Origin: Liolophura sinensis
Lineage: Eukaryota > Mollusca > Polyplacophora > Chitonida > Chitonidae
Length of the DNA stretch: 64,000 nt
Direction: 5' to 3'
Assembly: GCF_032854445.1 (NCBI RefSeq)
Contig: NC_088300.1
Coordinates: 27,511,608-27,575,607, forward strand
The position numbers and the translations under genes were made by a program. The notes under the pieces are model-generated. The model ran no database searches. It was not told the DNA's origin and saw only the letters and a program-made list of their open reading frames with translations. Of this stretch, positions 11,901 to 26,900 are shown one piece after another (positions within the stretch are counted from its first letter, which is position 1; each line of letters opens with the position of its first letter).

Positions 11901-14900
11901 TTGTGATCTATAAACACACTTAAAACTGATTGTTTACAATGACAAAACAATGAGTTCGCACGATATTTATTTATTTATTCGATTGTTGTTTTAAGCCTCA
12001 CTCAGGAATATTTCATACGACGGCGTTATGGTAGGAGGAAACAGGGTAAACCCACGAACATCTACAGATTGCTGGCAGACCTACCCACGAACAACACGAT
12101 ATTAAAAATACATTTAACCATTATCAGTTCTAATGAAAAGAGAACAGAACAGTTATCCCATTTTATACCCGGTTGCGAGCAGTCGTCGTCTGCCACTGAT
12201 TGTGTCGTCATTCGCTACCCCATCTCTCTCCTCTACACACCAAACTCGCACAACAGCGCTGGGATAAACGGTCTGGTACACCAATGCTAGGTCGTTCACA
12301 AAATTTTGTTGGACTGCGTGGAAGTATGTCTTGCTGGTGGACAGAACGAAGGAAATGGCGTTGATTGCTGGATCAAAGGTATCGATTCTCAGCGCTAGGT
12401 TGTTGACAGATGTCCTAGTGGTGGCGCCATTGTCCTGGGACATTATATATACTAAGTACTTAGTGTCCACTTCCGCCGTGGCCTTTAGTGTCACATCGCC
12501 TACAAGTAAGTAGATAATATAAGATTACATCATAGTAGGTAAACTAGAGCTGTGACCAACCCTACCCCTAATGGGCGAATTCAGCCTCTTCCCGATTTAC
12601 CTCTCAGGCTTTTACTCCAACTGTTTATGCAAACGGTTAAACAGAAGTAACTTATACACCTCAAGAACTGTGGCCAAAGCAAAGACAGGTAAAAATAAAT
12701 GAAGCCATGTTAATAGCAATGTTAATAGCATCAATAACTGATCAAAATGCTACATTGTCACATTTAATATAGAATAGCATGAAAATATTGCAGAGGGACC
12801 AGGCCTTGGGAATGATTTGTCCATCAACAGAATCCTGATTTTTGCAGGGATACAATAGTACAAACTGTAGCATAACGCGTCATCCTAAAGCACTGATATT
12901 GACTATAAAATGACAGTGTATCTACATTATGCAGAAGACTTCTAACCTCACCTGTGTTTTCACCAACGGCAAACAAATAATTGTTGGTGTTTTGGACAAG
13001 GAAATAGGTGACAAGCCCGTTTGACCCCTGGTCAGCATCCGTAGCTGATACGGTTGTGATCTGATTAGTACAAAGCCCATTGTATGCGACTTCGAGGTTA
13101 AGGAAAAGTGTTGTAAAAACCGGATTGTTATCATTTTCATCTAAAATAGAAATGGTGATACTAGTGGATGTGCTTTGTGGCAGTGTTCCACCGTCAGTTC
13201 CAATCAGCAGGAAGTTCAGAACGTCGTCAGTTTCTCGATCTATAGCTGCTTTAGTTGATATCACACCTGTAGATGAATTAACCGACAGCAACTGGCTTGC
13301 GCGAAGGCCGGCGGAAGTGGACATGTTAAACGAGAAACTGATGGCAGCGTTGACTCCAGTGTCTTTATCGGTAGCGAATATATTCAAGACGCTTGTGCCT
13401 TCCACCGAATTCTCCATCAAAGTGCTGACGTAAGACGATGAGCCAAACTCCGGAACTTGGTCATTTAAGTCCGTGACGCTTATAGTAACCTGGACTTCGC
13501 TGGAAAGCTGAGGGGTGCCATTATCCTTTACCCTACACAGAAGAACGTACTGATCTAAGGTTTCTCTGTCAAGGTTTGCGTTAGTCGTGATGTCACCGGA
13601 TGCAAGATCCACCGTGAAATGATCCGCACCTGGTTGACCGTACACCAGTTCGTACTGCAAGGCAGAATTAGCTCCGGTATCGGCATCTGTGGCGGCGATT
13701 CTGCCAGCCGAGGAACCCGTGGAAACGTTCTCTTCGATAGTGAAGGAATATGGCGAGGACGAGAAAACTGGTGTGTTATCATTAACATCCGCTATCGTCA
13801 GAGAGACTGTAGTAGAGACACTGTTTGCTGAAGTGCCCTTGTCCGTGACAACAACGACAAGGTGATATACCGCGGTTGTCTCCCTGTCTAGTGTATTAGC
13901 TACTTGTATGATGCCGTTTTCACTTTCAATCGCCCAGTCGTTGTTTGTGTTTCCGGCAGAGATAGTGTAGACCAGATCGGCGTTGGACCCCTCGTCCACA
14001 TCGAAAGCTGTGACTGTAAAAACCACGGAGCCCTGTGCTAAGTCCTCGGGGATACTTGTGTCGTAAGTACCAGTGATTACAGGAGAGTTGTCATTCCTGT
14101 CCAGAATTTCCACGGTTACCGTGCTAGTACCTGTTTGGGCTGGTGAGCCTTGGTCAGTGGCCTCAACGGTCAGCTCAAACCTGCAACAAAAGTTATACTT
14201 ACAAACGGTATAGGCCATCGGCAATTAATTTTCATGCAAAACTCACGGTATTAAATACCTTCATCTGCGTAATGTACATATTACGGAAGTCGAGCAGATT
14301 CCTTATACTTTTAGGTTTGTTTTATAACAGGTAAAACAATATTGTGCGAATGCATGTTCTTACATGTCACCCATCAGTATATATACATACAGCTACATAA
14401 CAAATTATGACATTCAAACAATAAACCTGTCTCTTGTAGCTGAACACGACAAATAATGGTTTTATTGTAATGTAATTTCTAGACACTGAAACCGCTACCT
14501 AGAGAGCCCTGCCGATGATTACAGTTGCTTTTAAAAACAATGGCTGTACGTAATAAGAAAGTGTCTTCTAGAAAAAAGTCTTGGCTGTCTATGTGATTAG
14601 TTATCCATAGAACATATGCAAACGAGTCGTCCTATTTGGTTTTAAGGCTCGGTTTATAAAGCGATTGAGTGAAATATCCTAAGTTGTGAGTTCGAGTCTC
14701 CCTCCAGTCAGAATTTTTACAGGTATCGATGAATACAGTTATTTTACTTTTGGCATTTGTGGATCTATAATACGTATTATTTAATGCGAATCTTTTAAAA
14801 ACAGTTGACTAGCACACTCACTTTGATGTCGTCTCTCGATCAAACGATGCAGACGTAGTAATTATCCCAGTAGTTGAATGAATGCTGAAATGTGTTGCTG

Positions 14901-17900
14901 GGGAGATGGTGTACGTGAATGCTGCATTAGAACCAGAATCTATGTCCGTGGCAACGACAGATGTTATAGAAACGGACAAATCTATGTCCTCAGACATAGA
15001 AACAGTGAAGGTTGCGGGTTGAAATACAGGCTTGTTATCGTTCAAGTCTGTAACAGTCAAATAGACGATACATTGAGAGGAAAGTGACTCAGGAGATCCG
15101 GCGTCAGAAGCGCGTATGACCAATGAATAATACGTCTTTGTCTCGTAATCAATGGAGGCGGCTGGGTCTGTCCGGATTTCTCCTGTGGTACTATCCACAG
15201 TAAATACCGATGTGTCTCCTGTAATGGCGTCGTAGGAGATTTGTCCGTTTGCACCACTATCAGAGTCTAGTGCAAGAACCACTCCTACGGAAGACGACCC
15301 GGCTATGTTTTCATCAAAAGTGAAATAATAGGAGTTCTGTGTGAACGTAGGAGTTTCATCGTTAACATCAGTTAGCGTAACAGAGAACGTCATCGTTGAC
15401 GACAAGCCACTGCCGTTCCCGATTTCGTCTTGAGCCAGAATACCAAGCGTGTAACTCCGTGGAGCAGTGTCGTAATCTAAAGATGCCCAAATCTGGAAAA
15501 AAATGATCATTGAATTGGGCTTAACGCTACATAAGCAACAGTCCATGCACCCATAGCGAGGAGAGAAAGAAACATGAAGTGGTTATATACTCTATGCAAT
15601 TACGGATTATTCATGGAACAATTTATGCTTCATTGTAAGAGCTTTGGCAAGCTGCCTGTGGGAAACAGTATCACCTTTATTAAGATTACACTTTCTAGTT
15701 ATAGCTCAGTTTCCAGAATACAAAATTGGCTGAGACCATGCTGGTTTGGAACCACCGACCTAAGTGTGGTACCCAATCGCCCATTTAATGAAGACATTGT
15801 TACTCAAAACCGCTTTTTTCTATACCTACCAATCAGCATGTGAGAAGACAGTATCTGAGATAACTGACGTGCTTGGAATGTATATTCTTACCTGGATGTT
15901 TCCAGTAAATGAATTAATGAAGAATGGAGATCCGGGCGTATTTCCCGATTGGATAGAGTATACGACATCCCCATGAGTTTCAGTGTCATTATCCATTGCA
16001 GATGCCGTCAGAATTACCGTACCCACTGCCGTGTTCTCTGGAATGGTCACCGATGTGTCGCCGGTGAATGTTGGGGTGAATTCGTTAACGGGAAGAACCT
16101 GAATGCTAACAGAAGTATAGGCCTTAAGAGGGGGTGTTCCTTGATCCGAAGCCTCCACTGTTAGAGTGTGGAATGTTAATGTTTCGTAATCTAAACTTTT
16201 ACCAGCGGAAATCTGTATTGTGTTCCCACTAACAGCGAATAGACCAGCCACATTCCCGGCTGTTATGGAATACACTAAGTCACTGTTCACGCCGTCGTCG
16301 TCATCCGAGGCTACGACGGTCACCAAAGCGCTGCCGGCAGCTGCAATCTCTGACACACTTACAACGTAAGAAGTCGGTGTAAATATGGGATAATTGTCGT
16401 TGACATCATCAATGGTTATATCAAGAGGAACGTCTGCAGTCCGTCTGTCCGGTGATCCCGCCGAACTATCAAGAACTCTTATCGTAAGGTTGTATACCGC
16501 TGTTCGTTCTCTGTTTAGTGACCCAGCCACCTTTACAACACCGGTGGTTTCCTCCACCGCGAAGTGGTTGTCAGAGTTTCCTGACACAATAGAAAAGCTC
16601 AAAGAACCATGAACACCTGCGTCCTGGTCAGTAGCCGTTACAGTCAGGACGGAAGTACCAGGAGCAACGTCTTCGCTAACAAAAGTCTGATAGGAGCCTG
16701 CAGAAAACTGTGGATCGTGCTCATTGACCGGTTCCACAGTTAGCGATATCAACGCGGTAGAAGATAAAGATCCGTCACTGACTTCAATGCTAAGATCATA
16801 AGACGTGGTAGTTTCGTAATCTAACGCCGATGTCACCGACAATTCACCTGTATTTGCAGCCAACGTCAGATCACCATTTGTGTTCCCAGACAAAACACTA
16901 TGCGTCAAGCTAACAGAAACTGTATCAGCGTCTGTACACGATAGTGTCAAGAGACTTCCTGAAGCCGTTTCGTTGGGTGTAAGTTGGTATGTGTCAGGGT
17001 TACAGACGGGCGGGTTATCGTTCACATCTATCAATGATACAGTCAGTGATGTAGTTGACGATAGGGAAGAAGTGTCAGAGCCATCTGCTACCGTGATTTC
17101 TAAGGTATAATCCGGCGTTGTCTCATAGTCTAATTGCTTGTTTACTCTAATTATCCCAGATGTAGGGTTTATCTGGAATGCATTTTCTGTGTTTCCAGCG
17201 GTTATAGAAAATGCAAGTGAATTTTCATTCGTGGACAAGTCAGCATCTGTAGCATTCAAATCTGCTATCGTAGTACCCACACTTTCGTTTTCTTTGATAA
17301 ATACAGTATATGGGCCTGCAGGATCAAAGTCAGGCGTGTGTTCGTTTATGTCGCTGATGTAAACTGTAACGGTGACATTTTCACTAAGAGACCCATCTGA
17401 AACCATGACATCAAGAACATAAATCGACGTGGTTTCGGCATCAAGGGTGCCAGAAACAGTCACAAGCCCCGAAGAACCATCAATGGCAAACGGTATAGAT
17501 GAAGTGAGAAATGAAGACACTAAAACTGCGTTTGCCCCTTCGTCATTATCTGTGCAATTAACTGTTACAACGGAATCCGAAGAGACCGCATTCTCGGCTA
17601 TGTTCCCATAATAATAGGAAGCAGAACAAGTTGGAGCGTTATCGTTGAAGTCTGTGAGATCAATCATTAGCGTAGCGGTGCCTGTGCGTGCGGGAGTTCC
17701 CAAATCGGTGGCTAGAATGGTTAAGCTGTATGAAGAAGTCGTCTCTCTGTCCAAAGTGGCTGAATTTCTTATATCTCCGGTAGTTGCGTCAATGGTAAAC
17801 TTGTTACCCGTGTTACCACTAAATATGGAATAAACCAAGGTGCCTTTAAAAAAGAAAGAAAAAAATTGTCAGAAAACCTGTAACCTCCATGCAGCACGGC

Positions 17901-20900
17901 ATATTCAGGCAGATTTCTATAACACTATAAGCTAACTGAATGAAAATTCTGAGATCCGTTGTACTGGAAATAACCCATTGCAAATAGTTCATATGGTATC
18001 AAGTTTAAATTTTTTGAACCAGAAGATAGAAAAAATACGCCAAAGTTTTAATTTCCAGGCATATTGTGAAACGTGCAATATTACTCGTTGAAAAAAAAAT
18101 CGTAAAAGATCAACTATTAAAAGAGAAAAGAGAAACAAAAGAGAAAACTATTAAATATCCATTCTTTGAGAGTCAACACGTTTGAGTTTTTCTTATTTTG
18201 TTTTAAGAGATATGAATCTCAGATTCCAGCTAAAATTATAAATAAATACCTGCTAAAGTTGTGTCCTGATCAGAAGCAACCATCTGATATATGGAAGTAT
18301 CGATGGCAACTTCTTCTCCTACAGACACAGAGTATGGAGAACAGCAAAACTGAGGGTCGTTGTCATTCTCATCTGGAAAAGAAGCAGAGAAACCAATGTA
18401 TATTAAATAATTAAATCGGCGGTTTCTTAAAGTTGTAGAGCTGACATATCTTACTGAACTTTCCATTACACCGCCAATCACGCGTTAACCTTTCTTCGTG
18501 GTTTTATTTTAGGTCACAAGACGTAAGATCTCGGAACACTAGATTGCCGATAAAAAGGACGTAATTTACACTCACTATATCAGTAGAGGATTTAATTTAT
18601 GTTAGCTCCATCCGAGGTCATGAATTTTAATTTATAAGATAATGGTTAGAATTAAATGATCGGGAAAAGTTGGACAATCTGGAAGCAAATAACACGTTAT
18701 TCACAGGGCCATTTACACTTCATCACGAAACAGCTTGGCCAGACTGCATTTATCGAGACTATATAAGAGATTATCTGACGTGAAAGGTATTTTAACCTGG
18801 ACCAAATGCCTTGATATTGCTTGATTATGCCTTGAAAATTTGTAGCTACAGTTCTTGACAACTAAAAGTTGATAAAGTGGATCCAAAGTGACAAACAAAA
18901 CAGCATGAATTAAAAGTAGCAATTAAATTACAAGTTTCCACTTCAGACAACTTACCTGAGATAGTAATGGCTATGTTTACAGATTCAGTTAGGCTGGAGA
19001 CGCCGTTATCTGACACTAGGACAGACAGTGTATAACTGGAAACAGTCTCCCGATCGAAACTCGATCCACTAGCAGTAGAGACTTCACCTGTGGAGGCGTC
19101 AATGACAAACAGACCGCTACCAGAGCCGCCCACTATAGAGTACACCAAATCTTTATTGGGACTATCGGTATCTGCATCAGTACAAGACACCTGTGACACA
19201 GACACGGAAGGTGCCGTGTTCTCTGTTATGACAGCGCTGTACCACGACCTTGTGCAGACCGGAGCTACATCGTTCACATCTGTGACATCTACCGTCAGCG
19301 AGTACGTTGCAGTTCTGGCAGAAGGATTCGTGCCCCCATCTACCGCGAGCACATCCATCGCATAGGAAGCCGTGGTCTCCTTGTCTAAAGACCCACTCAC
19401 AACGACAACACCGGTGGTTGGGTCTATGGTAAATTTACCTGATGCTCCCGTGGAGATGGAATACGTGATCGTACCATCCACGCCGCCGTCCGCGTCCGTG
19501 GCGTTCAAATCTATGACAACGTCATTGACAGAACTATTCTCGGCCACACTCTCTGTGGAGCTGGATGTAGGGCTGAAGACTGGTGGAAAGTCGTTGTATC
19601 CCGTAAGTTGCAATGACACAGGAGCATCAGCCGTCAGCCCTCCTCCATCTGTTGCTCGTATGACCAGACTGAATGAAGTCATAGTGTCATAGTTCAGATT
19701 TGTGACGTCGTCTACAATTAGGCGGCATTCTCCAGAAGGAACATGCTTCTCCACCCGGAACACGTTACCAACGTTGCCGCTGAGAATACTGTATGTTATA
19801 TCCCCATTGGCACCCGAGTCCTGATCAGTACTCGTCAAGCTTACCACTGTTGCTCCAGACGCTGTGTTTTCTGATAGAGAATTAGAGTACGATGCTGGGT
19901 TAAAAACAGGCGAATTATCATTTACGTCTGTCACAGATATCAACAAGGACGTTGAAGTCGTCCTGAAAGTGTCAACGTTTCCCGAATCGGTGGCTAAAAT
20001 TGTAAGATTGTATGTGTCTGTTGTCTCCCTGTCAAGAGGCGAATTTAATCTCAACTCTCCTGACTGAGGATCTAAACTGAACGCAGAGATAGCTGGAGTG
20101 AGGGTAAAGCTCACGGTGTCACCAGAATCAGCATCCACTGCGGAAACGGTGAATAAGCTATCACCAATCGCCGCATCTTCAGGTACGTTTTTACTGTAAG
20201 GCAATCCTGCGAACGCCGGGTCGTGTTCGTTGACGTCTGAAACGGAGACCACTATTTTGGCTGTGGTAGATTTAGTGGAAGTACCACCATCTACTACATG
20301 AATAACGACCGTGTATAAAGAGGAAGTTTCGTAGTCAAATGCCGAGTTTAAGATTAGAGAAGATCCACTCATAGCTAAAAATGGTCCATTTCCAACGACT
20401 GCATTCACAGAGTATATGCTGTAGGTCATATCCCCGTTCGCTCCATCGTCAAGGTCATTGCAGGTTAAGGATGCTATGGTTGTGGCTACACTGGTATCTT
20501 CTCTGAAGAACACCGTTTGTGTTGCTGGTGAACACTCCGGGCTGTTGTCGTTGACGTCGTCCACAGTGACGTAAAGTAAAGTTGTTGAGCTTTTAGCAGG
20601 ACTACCCTTATCAGTCGCAACAATGTTCAATACATAAGAAGCAGCTGTCTCATAATCTAGAGTATCTTTTAAGGTCACAGCTCCAGAAGACTGGTCCAAG
20701 TAAAACTTAGGATGCGATGCCATTGTGTACAAGATGACGCCATCGTCTCCGGAATCCGCATCATGGGCCGTTACCTGGCTTACTGTGGACCCAAGGGAAA
20801 TACTTTCCACCACAGTGTCGTTGTATGACGCTGAGGTGAATATTGGGCTGTTGTCGTTCTCACTGGTGACTAAAATTGTTACAACAGCCATAGTTTTCAA

Positions 20901-23900
20901 AGAACCCGATCCCCCACTTCTATCGACAGCAGCCACTATCAGACTGAAGGACGGTGAACTCAATGTGTCGTAATCAATAGATGACGTCGATTTGATTTCC
21001 CCATTACCAGAGTCAATGGTAAAGATACCCCCATTGTTGCCACCTACATTAGAAAAATAATATATGTTACATCTATTTTATTGGTATACGGATATGAGGG
21101 TGGTAATATTTATGGATGATAAAACCTGATCGGCAGAGCCTTAGAGACAAAATCATCTTAGGTAAAATCCCCTGTCGTTTGACGCAGTTAAGCAAGTACT
21201 ATCAAGCCCACTACCATATTGGTACGATCTTTTGTCCACTCATTTCACATTTTATATATTGTATAGAAACACAATAAAGTTCTTAAAGCTGATAAACTGG
21301 GTATGATGAGCTGTGTTTAATTACTGCTAGTCTGAATGCATTTGAATGCAACAACGGCATGTAATATATACCAGAGGAAAAGTTCAAGAAGACACACCTT
21401 TGCAAAACATGTACAGTGGTACAAATTAATATTAGGCTACCGTTTAATTACGATCATGATTACTTAGGACTTACTTATAATCGAATAAGTGACAACACCG
21501 TTGTTTGTGGTTGACGGGTCGTCCAAATCTATGGCTGTAACTGTTACAATGACACTAGCTCCTCCAGCATCAGTCTCAGACACGCTACCGCTAAGTATGA
21601 AAGACAGTTTGGTATTATGCTTTGTGAGAGGCAAAAACAGCGATCTAATAAACGTATGTATTTAATCCATTGTCTGTAAGACACCGGTGAGGATAAGCGC
21701 GCAACAGCGCTTGTGGGGCCGTCTCTGCAGTCTTTAATACGTTGAACACCAGTTAACCGCCAACAAACACAGAATGGAAGTCACACGTGAAAAAGTTTGT
21801 TAGCAGCTTGCCAAAGGTCGGTGGTTTACCCAGAGCTCTCAGCTTTTCATCACCCATTTAAATAACCGCTATCGAATTAATAAGTGAAAAAATTATTGCG
21901 TATGGCGTTGACTGATAAATAATTTATTAATAAATAAATGGGTTTTCAAAAATACAAGACTTCATCATTTCCATGCATGACTGTGCTTACATAACGTCTA
22001 AACAGTTATTCGTACGAACCGTTGACCACATACCTGTACGCATTAGTGCTAAATATTGGGGCATTGTCGTTGACATCCGTTACGGTGACTGTCACGGTGG
22101 CCGTGGCTGATAGACTTCCATCAGACGCCTTCACCAACAGTATATAGGAACCCACAGATTCCCGGTCGAGAGACGTCTGCAGAAGGATCATCCCACTATC
22201 AGTGTCGATTTGGAAATTTGGATAGGACGTCACAAAGCTGTAATGAACTTGTCCATCACTTGTGTCCACTGAATCGCTGTCAGACGCCGAAACAGAGGTA
22301 ACAGAACCTCCAACAGCTGTGTCTTCTACGATATCCACAGAGTACGTTCCTAAAAGAAAAGAGTACTTGGAAATGTCAGCCTACAGATTCTATTTCTAAT
22401 ACCCAGAACTGGTCTTGAAAACCCTCTGTGTTGACAGAACGTGAATCCACCCATTTCTAACTTAAGACAAAGATTCTACCACTCCAAAGAAGCTTAAGCA
22501 ACTGAAGTAATTTTTCTTTTTTACTGTTGTATACAATATTGAATACAATTTAGGCGACTTGAGTGTTTCCAAACCAGCGACTGGACACAAGACAGGCCGT
22601 GGCCAGGGGGAATGATATATTTTTGCGCTCGTATATAGACAACAAATGCCTTACACCTAAAATTTCGTAAAACAAGTTTTTTTGCCCGTAAATGATGTTG
22701 TCAAGGTTATAGCGCCATAAAGCGACGTGATGAAATTGATTTCGAAAGTCTGGTGAAAACGACACTATACGTCTTGTTTGTACAAAAGATAATCTTCTAA
22801 AAAATGCTCATTGGATATCTACATATTTTCTTTGTTGTGTTTCCTTTTTTTTTGTTTCGTCCATGTCTTGTGTTTCCTTTTTTGTTTTGTCCATGTCTTG
22901 GTGGTATCATGACTTAATCATTCTATTGAGAATAGAATCGACAGTTAGAATAAATAAGACACTTCCTGGATGGCTCAAAGTATTGATCCCCAAGTCAGAA
23001 TAAGGCTCTGTTAGAGGTAAAAGTGTCCAGTCGCCTTTTTCCATTGGTTATTAGTGACAAAATACCAATTATCATACTGTCTTGCTTTGGTACAACTGTT
23101 TGCCCACTGCTTTTTTTCTTGGGGGTTGGGATGAAGGTGGGGGGTTCGATGTTGAAGATATTTTATTCCGGTACCTGAGTTTGTGTAAACCGGAGCTCCC
23201 TCGTTGACTGGACTGATGTTCACTGTCACTTGAATGTTTTCTGTGTTTGTCCCATCAGACGCGGCGACTGTCAAATCGTACGATCTTGCTCCTAGGTCGA
23301 AGTCTACCAGTGCCTTCAGAGTGAGGTCAGAGGACAAGATCTGAAATATACCGGTGTCCCCGGATGTGATGGTGTAAGCGACGGTTGCATACGTCGGATC
23401 CTGGTCAGCATCCGTGCAGGCGAAAGACAGAATGACGTCATTCACAGAGGCATCTTCTGCCAATGAGGTGGTGATTGCTACGCTTGGACATGATGGAGTG
23501 TTGTCATTAACGTCGGTTACACTAACTGTGAGAGTTGTGGACGCGCTATTCGTACCGACCTGTTCAACGGCCTGGATAACTAACTCATATGACGCTGTTG
23601 TCTCTCGATCCAGGTATTTGTTGACCTGTACTCTTCCGGATGAGCCGTCAATGATGAAGTTGTTGTTGCCATCACCAGAGACAATAGAGTATATCAATTC
23701 TCCTTCCGGTGACGCAGAACTGTCTGGGTCGGAGGCGGTGACGTCATCCACCAACTGACCAATCGAAACAGATTCAAGTAGTGTTTTTGAAAACGTTCCG
23801 CTGAAGGCCGGACCCCCATCATTCTGATTTGTCACAGAAACTATGACAGTAACAATGGCTGATTTGGGTATCGGAGTTCCGTCATCCTCGGCTGTGATTG

Positions 23901-26900
23901 ATAATGTATAAGACGTTGAACTTTCGTAGTCAAGTGCACCTGGAAGAGCAGTGAAAAAATATTTCAACAGCCTTTTTCCTGAAACTTCATAAACCACTTT
24001 ACTTTTTAAACTTTACCGGAAATGATATTGTCTAGAGGCTTAAACGGCATGATACATAAGCAAAAGTGATTTACGAAGTTTTCTTAAAGTAGGCCGTAAA
24101 TGAGCCACAACCAAAGTAATGTCACTTACAAAAAAAAAAAACAAACAAACAAACAAAAAAAAACACCTTACGATGCTTTGTTACATTGGTACCAAGTGCT
24201 TTGGAAATTTTAACAAAACTACTTTTCTACAGCAATGTCCGTTTCTTTAACGTCCTTGTCATTTTTGAGAAGAGTAAGTCTTCTAGACTCTTACTTGTCA
24301 GCGTGACTTCCCCTGTGGAGTCTACGGCGAAATGGGTACCAGATGGCGACTGTGTCAGTGTATACGTCAGGGTGCCCAGAGCTCCATCATCCGGGTCCGT
24401 ACAGGAAAGGGAGGCAATCAAACTCAGGGGTAGACTGCCGACGTCTGGGAACATTTTTGTAAATGTACTAGTATTAACATATTTATGCATATATCTGATA
24501 CGAATGAAAATGTTTCTCGAACATCCAAAACGGAGAATTATTCCAAGGCTAGTTGAAGCACATTTCTAGATTTGCCAATTAATAATTATTAGACCTAAAC
24601 AGAAACTCAGAAAGATTAGTGTACATATATGTACGAAGTTGTCACCACCATTATCAATCAATCAATTATACCATGGACTTGGGCACTAACGCCATCCTTG
24701 AACGTAATCTGTTGTTTCTTCTATAAAAACTGGGCACTTTAAAACGGACATGAAAAGAATTTCCAAGTGGTGAACGGTTATTATTCGTCTTTCCACACGT
24801 ATACGATCACATAATTGTACTGAGCATATATTCAGTTTTCTAACCTTAATTTGATTCTGTCACGTAATTATAACAACGGCTAAAAACACCAAAAGATTGC
24901 CAATTTACATTGTCAATGTATTGTATTGGTCCGTGGTCGGCGATATATACATGTATGTCGCCAAGCCAAGCTAATATTTGTGTCCCTGCCTAATGTTATG
25001 TTATATGGAACTTACTAGTATTTTCCGCATTAGTGAGGGTTCGGAAGGCAGGACTGCAAGTCGGAGCGTTGTCATTTACATCTGTCACGGACACCGTCAC
25101 CGTGCCAGTTCCCTACACAACAAACACACGCTCTCAAAGGATCATACCTGGATCTCATACCTGAAACATTTCTTTTCTAGCATTTATTTATTTATTTATT
25201 TATTTGTTTAATAGATTTATCTATTAACTTATTTATTTGTTACAGAACTCAGGTGTCCTCCACCATATAAAGTTGGACTCCAAAGTGCCTCGCGTTAATC
25301 GCTGGAAAGAAAGGGAGATTCAACACGTGAACTCGTGACAAACAATCACCCTCATAACATCCTCATCACATAAATTCAATTCAGTTTGAACTACCGGTTC
25401 AATCACACGATGTTGGCGGTCAACAACCTCCTATAGCGACAGAGTTTGGAGGCCTACACACAACTGGGCGATTTTATCGTGAATTCATGAGACCAACGTC
25501 TGTTAATTGCTGTTTGCCTATAATACTAATCTTTGTGAAATCTTGTTATCAGATATTACTCTACACTTAGCATTATTACACACTCATATGAAAATGCCAT
25601 ACAAATTATTGGTCATAAGCATAACCGGACTCTTCCCATCGCTGGATTGAACAGCAATCGATTAACATAATATGTAAACGCCATGACCTCTTAAACCAGC
25701 ACTGCATGACCCGAGCGATTTCTTCACACTAAATCACAAAAATAATTTGTCAGAACGCACCAGGTAATGTTTAAATTTGCATTTGGCTTATAGTGCATTA
25801 GTATTCAATAAACATTTGGTTTGAAACTCATTGTTCATTGGCTGTAGAAGGACCACGCGATCTCGTGAGGAATGGTCACGCCCTTTGGAGTTCAGCCAAC
25901 ATCATACTGTTTTCATTTCACAAAATTTTCTGCATACCAGTGCTACTCCCTCCACATCCAGGCGTTCGCTTGTAATAGGTATTTCTCCTGCAAGAAAATC
26001 GTCAGCAATATAGGCCTGTGAGAGCTTGGATCACCCAGCCGAGCTCGCTTAACCTCAATACCTGCAATCCCTCACCGTCTGTTGCTGTCACAGTCAACAC
26101 ATAATATTTTACTCCGGTCGTCAATGCCTCGTAGTCTAGCTCTTTAACCAGTACAATTTTTCCCGTAGCAGTATCAACTTGAAAATTGGCAGATCCGCTC
26201 TGGCTAACTGAGAAAATAAGAACATTTTTGTTAGGATAATAAGCCATATTTTACATTGTATCGATGTGTATATATGCATATAGATATGTTAACTTTTAAA
26301 CCTCATTGTTTTTTTAAACAGAGAAAATGATACTTTTAAAATCGGCCAAGATAAGGTCGAGATAAGCAAAGCAGACTTTGTTGGTGGAAAGTTTATTTCT
26401 TTCTTAGGTTTGGATAATTACAACAAACGTTGTGAAATTTCTTTGACACCAAATCACGCGTTACAGCGAGGTTTGCATGTCATCAGAGAGACTCGTGTTC
26501 AGAAGTGGGATTTTCGATTACATAAACTGTGTATTTCATAATTAGTATTACCCTCTATACTCCCTTTTCCCCTATATAACCCAAATCCTTACTTTACCTG
26601 ATAAAATCGCATACGTGATCTGGCCATGTGTCCCAGCATCGCTATCAGAAGCCGTGTATGTGGTTAGGGCGGTAGTGGTAGGCGTGTCCTCAGCCCAGGA
26701 AACATTTACCTCGGGCGATGAAAATGCGGGAGCGTCTTCATTGACAGGATCTATCGTTACAGTAATATGTACATCCTCGGTGTTCACACCATCAGAAACT
26801 TCCACAACCAAGAAATAAGTGGTGGTCCCCGACTCGTAGTCCACAGCTGTATAAATCAAACAAGACAATGCCCAATTCGACGGAGTGAGTTTATAGGTGA

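Noticed and set aside
13080-20973. Many plus-strand open frames (60-117 residues) antisense to the large cadherin exons
   Set aside because: Shadow frames of the minus-strand EC coding sequence, with complements of DVNDN and LDRE codons recurring periodically.
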